Below are positions 33,101 through 45,500 of a stretch of DNA of 64,000 bases, piece after piece. The DNA lies in contig JAULJL010000028.1 in assembly GCA_030761205.1 (NCBI GenBank), forward strand, positions 15,861,001 to 15,925,000. Reading direction: 5' to 3'. The position numbers were made by a program, and so were the translations under genes. Below the pieces are notes generated by a model. It ran no database searches and was not told where the DNA came from. It was given only the letters and a program-made list of their open reading frames with translations. Each line of letters opens with the position of its first letter. The first letter of the stretch is position 1. The DNA is from Fremontodendron californicum (lineage: Eukaryota > Streptophyta > Magnoliopsida > Malvales > Malvaceae).

Positions 33101-35307
33101 TAAATGCCATGCAAGTTCATTTAGGTCTAGGTCACTATATGAATGCCATGCATTTTTTCATGACATTTAGGTTTAAACTCATGCATTTCATGCACTATGT
33201 TTTCTGTAATTTTTCATGCATTTCATGTTCATGCCACTTGAATAATGACTTGAGCCAATTAATGGTTCAAAGTCATGCTCTCTTGAGCACACTTGTGGAA
33301 AATTAAAGTTTGTCAAATTGATTATTCTATCTTTGTGATTTTTCTTACTTAGCCAATTTTTATCTAACTTTCAAAAAGTCCTAGCTACTGTTTGTGAGCT
33401 ATTTTATGAGTTTCAAATATTTTTACTTTGATTTTTAAATGATTTTATCAAAGGCAAAAATGTATTTTGACAAAACAGTTTTTTCACCCAGTACTCGTAC
33501 ATTTCTGATTTTTCTGGGAATTTATCTTTAACAAAAAATTAAGACGATTTTTTCCCGTGTAGTTTTACATGTTCTGAGTCTCCAGTATTTTTTCAGAATT
33601 TTTTGAATTTTTAAAAATAGGGTAAAAAATCGTGGCTTAAAACTGGACAGTGGAGTCAGAATTGAATTTAAAGAAAAATCATTTTTCTGTTTTGGTTAAG
33701 TTCCTTAGAGTGGGCTGATTAGGAGGGTTAGCTACTGACTTAGGGTAGTTTCTAAGCCTTTTTAAACTCTAAAAATGGTTTTTCAAGTCTCGGGTTAAGG
33801 GTAGTCAAGTCCGGATTTTTAAACTTAGGAAATTAGAGCCATTTAAAAAAGATTTAGCCCAGTTTTTACTTTTAATTCAAGTTTTTCAAAGTTGTTTTTA
33901 AACAATCACAAAGTATTTTGGTTTTAGAATATTTAATTTGACATATTTTCCTAAGGTAGCCGGATATCTTTTTAGATATACGGATTTCCTTAATTAAAGG
34001 AAAAAAATACATTTCATGCATTGCATTTTTTTTTCATATTCATGCATTTTATATAATATGTGATTCTTGCTATAATAATTTCTATGATATTGTTATGATT
34101 TTGAGTTATGTTATATTGTTTATTGTATGATTTGGAATATTTCATGATATCCTATGCTTTTTATTTAGTTATTTTTTTTATATTATCTAGCATATGTTAT
34201 GTTCATGCATTATTATTTTTATTTTTATTTTCATGCATATATATTCCATGTCATTTAAATTATATGCCATATCATTCATATTTGTCATGACATTTAAATC
34301 ATTTCATTTCATATAGAATATGTATGTTACTTAGGTCATTTCATTTCATGTAAAATATATTATATTACCTAGGTCATTTCATTTCATTTAGAATATATCA
34401 TATGACTTAGGATATTATATTTCATATAGAATATATTATGTTACCTAGGTCATTTCATTTCATTTAGAATATATCATATAACTTAGGATATTTCATTTCA
34501 TTTAGAATATGCTAAGACATTTAAATCATATCATATCATTTAGGTTGCATTATATTATTTAGATTTTGCTATGTCATTTTATTTATGTCATGCATATACA
34601 TATTCTTTTAAATGTTTTCCAAAAAAGATAATGATTTTCAATAAAATAAAGATATTCCCGAGTTAAAATAATTCATGAGTTCTCTGCCGGGTCTGTTGGG
34701 GAGGATATCATCAATTATTATTAATAACGGAATATCTTCTTTCAAAAAAAAGAGAATAATTCGGAAAGTTTTCCAAAACTAATAAAAATTTCTATATTTT
34801 TCCACGTTTGTTGGGGAATATAGGAAAAATTTTGAATTTATAAATTTCGAATCATTTTTGATTAAAAAATGAAATATTTTTTCTTTAAATTGGGAATTAA
34901 CTTGAATTACTAAATTTAAAACCGATTTTTACCGAGACTTGAGATAACACATGATTAATAACGTATCAATTTATACGGGCGTTGTGGGGGTGCTAATCCT
35001 TCCCCGCACGTAACCGACTCCCGAACCCGCTTCTTTGATTTCTCTGGTTTTAAAACGCAGACTTGAAATTGGTTTTTAAAATGTTTTAATTAATTTTTAA
35101 AATATTTTATAAAACCAGTTTTAATAGGTGGTCGATCACACCTAGCTAAAAAAGATTGGTGGCGACTCCATGTCTTTTTCAAGGTCATTTTCAAAACCTT
35201 CATTTTTCTAGAGGAATTAAGTCGACTTTTCCTCGGTTTTTTTTAATGTCACGCTTAACGAAGAATAAAGTCTTGCGATGAGACTCGTTATTTTTTAGGT
35301 TGCGACA
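30167..35307 (+). mobile_element. Solo LTR of the Ogre family, nested in element 2
   Basis: The 5141-bp block on the + strand begins TGTAGACACC and ends TTGCGACA, a complete LTR in the opposite orientation to the surrounding LTR. A perfect 5-bp duplication CAAGA flanks it (30162-30166, 35308-35312). The uninterrupted site exists in the 5' LTR of element 2 near 44874 (ATACAAGACATAG). No internal retroelement sequence remains, so it is the product of recombination between two LTRs of a once complete element. It carries the inverted 160-bp array (30941-31530) and the AT-rich array (34270-34560). Confidence 0.93.
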
Positions 35308-35312
35308 CAAGA

Positions 35313-35702
35313 CATAAAACCATGGGGTAGCCGAATGGTCATATGGCCTAAATGGTGAAATCCTATTATGGCATTAACACAAACACATGGCGTACTAAAT
35401 CAAAATACACAATATTATAGCATGGAAATGCAAGCTTATCAACTAAATAAGATGAAAATGCACACACAAAGCAAGTTACAAAGAGGTAGCCGAATGGACC
35501 TAGACCTAAATGGTGAAATCCTAACATGCTCATTAACACAAACACATGGTATACTAAATACAAGACTTAAGAGGAAACATGTTAGACTAAGCAAACATGA
35601 TGCAAATGTATGAACATAGCTAGACATTTTCATAAACACATAGTATAGTAAAATGCAAATCATGAACAACTTAACATGTTGAAAACAGAAAATAAAAAAT
35701 GG
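35313..35702 (-). repeat. Partial 3' LTR of element 2, second segment
   Basis: It continues the LTR after the nested insertion, colinear with 44880-45268 (GCATTAACACAAACACATGG, ATGTTGAAAACAGAAAAT). It breaks off at about 35702, where sequence matching the gag-pro interior begins. About 2.18 kb of the LTR (the counterpart of 45268-47445) is absent. Confidence 0.85.
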
Positions 35703-36985
35703 CTGTTCAATCATTATCAGCATATCCTACGTCTGTTCTTCCCTATTCATGTTGAACTTCTCAAATCCCTGTTCAATCATTATCAACATATCATCAGAAT
35801 CTTTTTCTCCAAACAAAAATCCAGCCGATCGGAAGCTGTGAAGGATTGGTGGGAAAGTCATAGGTTCCCACTCCATATCCAAACCCGAGAGACGGGCCAT
35901 CCTCCTTTGTCGGTTTTCTCTACTTGTCTTCTCTTTTCATGGGCCTTTGGGAGATATCCAAGACCAAACCGATCTTTCTTTCCAGTCACTTCAATTGCCT
36001 TGGTCATACCTTGAAGATATTTTCCCAATCCTTTTCCAGCCCTGCAACCCTTTTCAACTGTCGTTCTCACTCCCAGCCAGGTATTTTGGACAACTTTGGC
36101 TTTGGAATTCTACGTCCTTCTGTGACGAATATGGCATTAACATATTCCAAGGATCTGAAGGAGCATTCCACAGCATCTTCATTTGGTTCTATGTAAGGAG
36201 AGGTAGTAGATGTAGAGGCTATGATGTCCTCCTCTCGCGATACAATGACCAGACATCCCTCCATTGCAAACTTTAACTTCTGGTGGAGAGATGAGGGTAC
36301 CGCCCCAGCAGAATGTATCCAAGGCTTTCCCAATAAGCAGTTATAGGACGGGGTGATGTCCATAACCTAGAAATCCACCTTATAAGTACAAGGACCTATC
36401 TCCAAAGGAACCTCAATAGTTCCCATTACCTTCCGTCGAGTGCCGTCCAAAGCCTAACCATAGTGCAGCTAGGTAGCATGTAGGATATATCAACCGGCAA
36501 CTTAGACAGGGTTGCCAAGGGCATCACATTTAACGAGGAACTGTTGTCCAAGAGTACTTGAGGTAGTATATGCCTCTTGCAAGTGGTTATAATGTGGAGG
36601 GCTTTTGTAGATCCAATGCCATTTGGTGGTATTTCATCATAACTGAAAAAGATATGATCATCCGCTGCTATATTCCCACCAGCCTATCCAACTTCTCCAT
36701 CGATATATTGTTGGCTACATATGCCTGATTCAGAACCCTTAACAAGGCATTTCTGTGCGGCTCCAAGTTTAGCAGCAGTGAAAGGATCGAAATACTTGCT
36801 GGTTGACGCTGCAATTGCTCCACCACACTATACTCACTGTGCTTTATGGATTTTAAAAATTCACAAGCCTCTTTTTCGTTCACCGACTCCTTTACTTTGT
36901 TAACCGGGGCTGACCCCCTTTCTACTTCTTTTGACGAATCCATCTCAATATGGATTGGTTTAGCTATCTTCTTCCCTTTATCCAC
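35703..36985 (-). pseudogene. Protease and G-patch-like region of element 2
   Basis: The retropepsin motif reads LLDNSSSLNVMP near 36540: the active-site Asp is kept, but the following Gly position is Ser. The closing motif YNCLLGKPWIHSAG lies at about 36310-36350. The G-patch-like stretch (about 35950-36065: KGCRAGKGLGKYLQGMTKA, then DRFGLGYLPKAHEKR) has no stop here, unlike element 1. The region 36668-36985 (ISILSLLLNLEPHRNALLRV) links gag to protease. Frame changes are still present near 36440 and 36660. The frame ends at the deletion junction, so there is no intron or RT. The gag part follows upstream (37022-39359). Confidence 0.8.
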
Positions 36986-37021
36986 TCATCTTTCCTTTCC
37001 TGTTGGTCTCTGTTCAACAAC

Positions 37022-39359
37022 CTAGGGGACATAACATCTTTCGTTTCGCGTTAAATGCCCCAAACCTGTTATGTCAACCGCTGCCTGCTGATTAGAAGAC
37101 CCTGGCATAACTATGATACAGTCATACTTCCATGGTGCAGCCTTGTTTTCTTTGTATGAAAAGGAAGAAGACAGCTCTATGATTAACTTAGGTACAATTT
37201 CCTCAACAACTGGAGTAACTTTCTCTTCTGGTTCATCATAATAAATGATCAAAGGTCTTTCTACCCCGTATTCGACTGTATTCTCAATAACCTCCACCTC
37301 TTTCTCTACTTTCTCGTAAAACTGGGCCTGGCCCTTATCCATCATCCGTTGAACTTTAACCAAAATATCCCCACATTCCTGTATGGTGTGTCCTTTCCAT
37401 TTATGAAAAAGGCGCCAATCCTCTATTCTTCTTGCCACTATTTTCAAACTGCCCTCGTCTTGAACTAGCCCTGATTTAACTATCTCAACCCATACTTTTA
37501 ACATCGAAGTCTTCTCCTCACTGATGTACTTTTTCACCCTACAGACTTCCCCAGTTAACACTGCATTTACTCGGTTCTCAGCATGATTGGACAATGGATT
37601 ACCCGCTACATTTGGCCAGTTCTTTGACCCAAATTTCACAACCCCGGAATTTATCAAACTCTAGACTTTTCTTTTAAAGGCAATGCAGTCTTCGGTTGAA
37701 TGCCCCTGAATCCCCGCGAGATATGCGCAGTTAGCATTCACATTATACCACTTTGGGTATGGTGGTGTTAAGGGTTTAAGGTATACGGGTGCAACAAATT
37801 GACCTTGTAACAGTTTGGGATATAGTTCACCATAAGTTGTAGGAATGGGATCAAATTGGGGTTTTTGATTGTTCCTTGGTGAACGTTGGTCGTTGTGCAC
37901 AGCACCTTGGGTATTTGGGATAGTGTTTCGGGGAAGGGTTATCTGTGGGGATATGCCAGTTGGTATGCCTGTTGTGGTATGTTGGTATAAGGGAATGGGT
38001 TTTGAGTAAGGTAGTTTATAGCGGGGTAGTAAGGATTGTACCTCGGGTAAGGTGTGTAGGGTGTAGGAGGTGTATAGGGTCTAGGGGATATATATATATA
38101 TGGTGTAGGTGGTGTATATGGATATTGGTTGTAGCTAACTTCGTGAGTTTCTCCCTCCTTTTTAGCGGGAACTGCTTTCTTTGGAGTTGAAGACTCCCCT
38201 CCTTTCATCTTGCCACTCTTAATGGCAGTCTCAATAATTTCGCCGGATATAACCATATCCGCGAAATTCTTAGTGGCACTCCCCACCAATTTATCATAGT
38301 ATGGTGCCTTTAAAATGTTAATAAAAAGCATCGTTGTTTCTTTGCTGGTCAAAGGGGGTTGCACTTGAGTGGCCAAGTCCTTCCACCTTTGAGAGTATTC
38401 TTTAAAACCCTCGGTAGTTTTCTTTTCCATATTTTGCAGTCACAACCTGTCAAGTATCATATCAGATACATGCTTATAATGCTCCATGAAGGCCCTGGCT
38501 AAATCCATCCAAGAACGGATCTTAGTTCGAGTCAGCTGATTATACCATCAAGTTGCAGAACTCGTTAAACTATCTTGGAAATAGTGGATGAGCAGTTTTT
38601 CATCATTATCATGCCCTGTCATCTTTCGGCAGTACATGGTCAGGTGAGCTGATGGGTTGGTGGTCCCATTATACTTCTCAAAGTCTAGCACTTTGAACTT
38701 TGGAGGAATTACCAAACCGTGTACCAAACTCATCTCCTTGGTATCTAGACTGCCAAACAATTATGCCCTTTCAACTGCCCTTAGCCTCTCTTCCAACAGC
38801 TGATATTTTTTATGGGACTCCGCAGATTCAACCTTCTTTAGCTCAGCCATTTTTGTCTTTTCCTTCTCAGCAAGTTCCTCAAAGTCCGAAACATCAACAA
38901 CATCAATTGGGTCAGCCCCCATGTTACCCTTTCCAGGACCATAATTCTGTGCTTCAGCCATTGGTTGAATATAAACATAGGATGCTCCCCAGTTGGAAGC
39001 TCGTTTCACGTATGCTGGGATGTTTGACCATTCAGCTGGACAATTTCAGGTCGACCTTCCTGATTCACTGCCCATTTTCTTGTAACCGAATTTTCCCCTA
39101 GCCATTTCTGCCTCATCATGGAGTTCATCATTTCCATGAGTTTGGCCATTTGTTCTCTTGATTCCTCTTAAGACTTAGTCAGTATATCCTGTAATTCCTT
39201 CTGAACCCGTTCTATCCTTTCAATACGAGCAAGCTGGTCATTCTCCATAACTCTGGGTTGAGATCGAGTGTTATAAAGGTGTCGAAAATCCGGTTCTTTC
39301 GGAGTGCGCCCAATTTTACCTTCAGTTTTAAAAAACCATGAATTAGAATTTATTGACAC
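37022..39359 (-). pseudogene. Gag of element 2, broken
   Basis: The start is taken at 39359 (MSINSNSWFFKTEGKIG), with an N-terminal charged helix (QLARIERIERVQKELQD). A stop follows near 39168. The capsid domain lies at 38430-38800 (FEKYNGTTNPSAHLTMY, HYFQDSLTSSAT), then 37939-38430 with SKETTMLFINILKAPYYDKL and the YTPP-rich tract (about 38030-38130). The C-terminal part has NCAYLAGIQGHSTEDCIAFK (about 37680-37740) and HKWKGHTIQECGDI, both Cys/His-poor versions of a zinc-knuckle-like motif. It is colinear with the gag of element 1 and similar in length, with different stops and frame changes. Confidence 0.82.
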
Positions 39360-39369
39360 ATTTTTTTAT

Positions 39370-39640
39370 GTTTTATTATGAATGAATGAATGACTAAATG
39401 TGAATGAATGAACAAATAAAATGAATAAATAAATGACTAAGTATATAAATATGAATGAATAAACATAAAGAATAAATGAATGAACAAATAAAATGAATAA
39501 ATAAATGACTAAGTATATGAATATGAATGAATAAACATAAAGAATAAATGAATTAATGATTATTAATATGAATAAATGTATGAGTGAACAAACAAATATA
39601 TAAAGGAAAGAAAAAATGAATGATAAAAATATGAATGCAT
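39370..39640. repeat. ATGAATGA/ATAAATGA repeat tract between gag and ORF1 (element 2)
   Basis: Same composition and position as 5300-5565 in element 1. Here it contains a longer internal duplication: ACAAATAAAATGAATAAATA followed by ATGACTAAGTATATRAATATG occurs twice, about 70 bp apart. Confidence 0.8.
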
Positions 39641-39799
39641 TTGAAAGTATTGGCCCCGGGATAATTCCAATCAAACGGTCTTTCATTGATTTTCTGGAAC
39701 TAAATACATCAAAGATAAAATAAAAAGATCACTGCCTAAGACAATCCAATAATCCGCCTATCTAATTCAAAATGTCATTACAAAACATTGGTTCTAGCG

Positions 39800-41591
39800 T
39801 AACCCCTTGGGTCTTGGGCTTTCCTTCACAGAGTCTCCTTTTGAATTGCCTTGCCTTTCAATATGGCCCGTACTTGTTCACTCTCCAACTGGCGCCTTGA
39901 TATATCAGCAGAAACGGCATTGTGAGAACTTTCCCTAGCTTGCTTTCCTTGCTCAAGTTTGTCGGCTCAGACTTCTTCATGCTTTGCTCTCTCTTTCCAA
40001 TAGTTACTCTCTTTCCTAAGGTTTTTATTTCTTTTTCCCAATCCCCAGAAGTCTTGAGGGTTCCTTCAAATCTTAGCTCGAAATGGTACTTTTTGTTTTC
40101 AAGTGTAATTCCTTAAGATCGCCCTTGATAGTGTCCCTTTCTCTCTTAATCTTTTCCATTTCTCTTTCTTGAGCTGATTCCTTATTTTTCATTTCCTCAA
40201 TCTCTTCTTGAAGTCGGGCAATCTCTTTGCTCATTTGGGCCTTTTCTTTTCCAAATTCTGACTTTGCAATTTCTAACTCCGATGATGCTTCCTTTGTTGG
40301 TGAACTCATGAATTGAACTTCTTCCCCATTAGATGCCAACAATCTATCATTAATCCTCTTTTCTCTCCATACTAGGTAGTCGGGTGTGACAATATCAGCA
40401 TATCTGGCTACCTCTACCCGATGAGTTTTCTTCCATGCCATTACAATCTCACGTACCTTTCTCGAGTACCCATATTCTCCATAAGCAAATTCTAACCCAC
40501 TAAGATCATGGGTCGTAGAAGTGAACTGACGAGATTCCGATTGTCTTAGTACTAGCAGTGGCGCGTAACTCACTCCTCCCCACACTCCTAATAATGGAAC
40601 AGATGCTTTATCTCTACGTTTGTACAATGTCGGCATAAGAGCTATCCATGGAGCCCTCCAAATTATTATCTCAGCCCTGATATTTCGGAATATGTTGATC
40701 CATTGTTCCTCAATCTTATTTTCGAGCCAATCCCTCTTAAGAAATTCACTAATTGCAAAAACTTCCAATACGGGCGAAGAGGGAATTTTTTCTGCTTACA
40801 AAAATGGCTCTGAACCCATATGTAAAGAAGCTGTATACAACCTATAAAATGCCATTTCCCTTCCCGTTTACAGAAATTTAGGGATCGGATTGTTTCTGCT
40901 ATGATTGTCGGGGCCGAGTTTATTCACTGCTCTAGCCTCTCAAAAATATCGAATATCGCCACATCCACATATCCCAATGTCTTTAGGAAGATAACTAAAC
41001 CATAGATAGCCAAAGTAAAAATATTTATCACTGTCTCCTTTACTTGAATGGCTGTGGATTAAGGTCCGTAAAATATCCCATGAGATACAGTGGCTTACTC
41101 CTTTTCGGACAACATGGCTTTTGACTCAAATTTCTTTCCACTCCCAAAATCTTAGACACCTTTTTCTTGAAACTCGGCATTTTTGTATCCTTTAAATAAA
41201 TACGATCGGGAATAACATTCTCAATATGCAGCAGGGTCGAATATTCCTCTATGGTTGGAGTTATATCCTCTCATTTGAAAGTAAAACACCGATAAGCCGA
41301 ATTTCAGAATTGCACCACAGCCCGGATTACCTCACCACTGACCTTAACTTGAACTAACAGTGCTATGTCCCCATAAGTCTGAGTGAAGGCTTCTTTTCCT
41401 GATATGTTCCATTGATTCCATATATCCATCAACTCCCAGAGATCATTTTGCCGGATAGTAAGATCAACCTCGGCTGGCAATACTGACACATATCCCGTTT
41501 TCAAACAATCCCCATTATCCTGCTAACTTTTCTTAGACTGTTTCCTAATCTCTAAATGTTTCTCGACCACTGAGACACACTGACCTTCCAT
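39800..41591 (-). pseudogene. ORF1 of element 2: DUF7745-like domain plus coiled coil, broken
   Basis: The start is ATG 41591 (MEGQCVSVVEKHLEIRKQ), a stop soon follows (near 41525), then KTGYVSVLPAEVDLTI and DLWELMDIWNQWNISGKEAF (41504-41304). The domain body is frameshifted between 41300 and 40800. The second half is a long open stretch (40768-40073) with LKRDWLENKIEEQWINIF, IIWRAPWIALMPTLYKR, VSYAPLLVLRQSESRQF and the charged coiled coil (EKAQMSKEIARLQEEIEEMK). The layout is the same as ORF1 of element 1. Function unknown; the domain assignment rests on recognition, not a search. Confidence 0.75.
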
Positions 41592-42556
41592 GGAAGCTCT
41601 TTTGGTTAAATATTATCCCGAGACCAATAACCTTCCATGTGCAAGAATGATGAGAAGAATGCATGAAAACAAAACAAAACAAAAAATAAAATGAATTAGT
41701 AAAGGAAATAAATTCGAATAATACAAAAACATACATAATTCAAATCAATAATTATCCCTGAGGATGCCAACAAAATTTCAGCATCATAACACCCCTGGGA
41801 CAAACCATCAAAACTTATTACGGGAATTGTGATAGGCGTTCATCATTAGCCGATTTACAAAAGGTAAACTTATTCAGAATGTAGAATAGAAAGTAAAAGG
41901 ATTGGAAATATTCCTCCATGTGTTCTTAGCTTCAGGATATCTAATCGAAAATCCGACATGGCTTCGCTTAGGTTCACTATATGAATGCGAATCAGTTCTA
42001 AAAGCCCCGAATTATTCCTCACTGTCGCCGGTGAAGGCTAGTAAGGCACCCCGATAAAAGCTGTTTCAATTCGTTAGAGTTTATTTCCCTAGCCCATGCA
42101 GATTGTTAATCACGAAGGCTTAGGTAATTTAGTACTCTGGAAGTGTTTCACTAACCCATGCGGATTGTTAATCACGAAGGCTTAGTTACTTTGCTCCCAC
42201 CTAAAAGGACGAAACCCGGGTATAGGGCTCATGATATGCAAATGCACGTGTAGTGTGTAAGGAGAAATAACAAACCTTTCACCACCTATTCTACACCCCT
42301 TATTCTAAATGCCCCAACAAGATTAAACAATGTAAAGCATCAATTAAGCAAAGAATAAATATATGCAACAAAATAACCAGAGAAAAATAATAATATGTAT
42401 GCACATGAATATGGATATATTAGAAACATTTTATTATTTTCAAAATTCTCCTTATTTTTTTAAAAAAATATGGGAATTAAAATTAAGTACCGAATAAACC
42501 AACAAAATCGAGACTTTGATAACACACGATTAATTCTAGGCTTGACTCTCTAAATA
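41592..42556 (-). other. 5' leader of element 2
   Basis: Non-coding leader between PBS and ORF1. From about 41725 to the LTR it is nearly identical to the leader of element 1: I count about 16 substitutions over about 865 bp by eye, nearly all transitions. It has the same GATTGTTAATCACGAAGG direct repeat. Confidence 0.75.
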
Positions 42557-42574
42557 TCCCTAGTGGAGTCGCCA
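42557..42574 (-). promoter_or_regulatory. Primer-binding site of element 2
   Basis: Identical 18-mer to the PBS of element 1 (minus strand TGGCGACTCCACTAGGGA), again 3 bases inside the LTR end at 42578. Confidence 0.85.
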
Positions 42575-42577
42575 AGC

Positions 42578-45500
42578 TGTCGCAACCTAAAAAATAGCTA
42601 GTCATATCGCGATACTTAATATTCGTTAAGCGTGACATTGAAAAACAGAGAAAAAGTCGACTTAATTCCTTAAAATGAGGGTTTGAAAACAACCTCGAAA
42701 AAGACATAGAGTCGCCACCAATCTTTTTTGGCAAAGTGTGATCGACCACCTATTAAAATCGATTTTGTAAAATATTTTAAAATTAATTAAAAAAAATTTA
42801 AAACCAATTTTAAGTCTGCGTTTTAAACCAGAGAAAATCAAAGAAAGCGGGTTCGGGACTCGGTTACGAGCGGGGAAGGATTAGCACCCCTACAACACCC
42901 GTATAAAACGGTACCTTATTAATCGTGTGTTATCTCAAGTCTCGGTGAAAAGTCGGTTTTAAATTTGGCATTTTAAATTATTTTCCGATTTTAAGAAAAA
43001 TAATTCTATTTTTAATTGAAAATGATCCGGAATTTATTAATTCAAAATTTTCTATATTCCCCGACAAAACGTGGCAAAATATAGAAAATTTTATTAATTT
43101 AGAAAATTTTCTGAATCATTCTAGTTTTTTGAAAGAAAGATGTTCCTTTATTTATAATAATTAATGATGTCCTCCCCAGCAGATCCGGCAGAGAACTCAT
43201 GAATTATTTTAACTCGGGAATAACTTTATTTTATTTGAAACCATTATCTTTTCAAAACATTTAAGAAAAATATGAATATGTGTGACATAGTATAATCTAA
43301 ATGACATGATGTAATTTAAATGACCTAGTATATTCTAAATGAAATGATATAACCTAAGTTACATAATATATTCTAAATGAAATAAATAACCTAGGTGCCA
43401 TAATATATTCTAAATGAAATGAATAACCTAAGTGACATAATATACTCTAAATGAAATGAATAACCTATATGACATAATATATTCTAAATGAAATAGCAAT
43501 ATAATCTAAGTGACATGAAATGAATATGAAACATAAAATAATATTATCATGAAATATGCATGAAAATAAAAATAATAATGCATGAACATGGGAAATGCTA
43601 AATGATATGACAAAAATAAATGACTAAATAAAAAGTATAGGATAACATGGAATATTCAAAATCATATAACAAACAATATAACACCATAAAATAGAAATCA
43701 AAATAATAACAATACCATAGAAATATTCATAGCAAAAATCATATATCAGATAATATGCATGAACATGGAAAATGCAATGCATGAAAGTGTATTTTTTCCT
43801 TTAAATAAGGAAATCCGTATACCTAAAAAAAATCCGACTACCTTAGGAAAAGACATCAAATTAAATTTTCTAAAATCAAAAATACTTTGTGATTAGTTTA
43901 AAAATAATTTTGAAAATCTTGGATAAAAAAATGACCAAGGCCGAACCTCCTTTTCAAATGGCTCTATTTTTTTAACTTTGAAAACCAGGACTTGACCACC
44001 CTTGACCCGAGCTTTATAAAATCATTTTTTAAGATTAAAATGACTTAGAAATTAACCTAGGACAAAAGCTAAGATTCCTAATCACCCTTCTCTTAATGCC
44101 TTAGACAAAATAGAAAATTAATTTTCCCTCAAATTCAAATCTGACTCTACTGTCCAGTTTAAAACGTGATTTTTTAGCCTATTTTAAAAAATTATAAAAA
44201 ATCTTTAAAAAAATATAGGAGACTCAGAATATGTCTAACTCTATGGGAAAAAATTGGCTTAATTTTTAGACTAAGGATGATCTACCAGAAAAATCACGAA
44301 AGTCAAAACACTGGGTGAAAAACTGTTTTGCCAAAACACATTTTTATGCCTTTAATAAAATCATTCAAAAATCAAAACAAAAATATTGAAGACTCCTCTA
44401 AGGACCTACAAACAGTAGCTAAAATTTATAAAATGTTGGACAAGAATTGCCTAAGTAAAAAAAAAAAAAATCACAAAGGTAGAAAAATCAACTTGACAAC
44501 TCCTTAATTTTTCACAAGTATGCTCATGTGAGCTTGACTTTGAGCCATTTATTGGCCTAAGTCATAAATCAAGTGGCATGATATGAGATGCATGAACAAA
44601 CAGCAAGTTAAATGCATGAAATGCATGATTTAAGGCCTAAATGACATAGAAAATGCATGGCATAAAAATATGACCTAGACCTAACATGAACTTGCATGGC
44701 AATAAATGCAACCTAGACCTAACCATGCATGAAATGCATGACAATGCAAATGAGACTTAGACCTAATGAAAATGCATGGCAATAACACAAACACATAGCA
44801 ATATATATTGAATACACAAAATCATGGCATAGAAATGTAAGCATGACAACTAGCAAGATAAAAATGCACATACAAGACATAGAACCATGGGGTAGCCAAA
44901 TGGTCATATGGCCTAAATGGTGAAATCCTATCATGGCATTAACACAAAAACATGGCATACTAAATCAAAATACACAATATTATAGCATGGAAATGCAAGC
45001 TTATCAACTAAATAAGATGAAAATGCACATACAAAGCAAGTTACAAAGAGGTAGCTGAATGGACCTAGACCTAAATGGTGAAATCCTAGCATGCTCATTA
45101 ACACAAACACATGGTATACTAAATACAAGACTTAAGAGGAAACATGTTAGACTAAGCAAACATGATGCAAATGCATGAACATAGCTAGACATTTTCACAA
45201 ACACATAGTATAGTAAAATGCAAATCATGAACAACTTAACATGTTGAAAACAGAAAATTAAAAATGGCAAACAAAGTAAGTTGACATAGAAACAAAATGA
45301 TAAAATCGGCAAAAATAATAGAAAATAAATGAAAAGGATTGAAAACAAACTCTTTTAAAAAGTTTGAACATCAAAACATGCTAGAATATCACAATACTCA
45401 TGGAAAATGAATCAAACACATCTCATGCACAAACACAAGGCCATTCGGCCAACTCCAAGAAGTAGTAAAAAAAAAAAATTACTTTTTAAGATTTTTTTCA

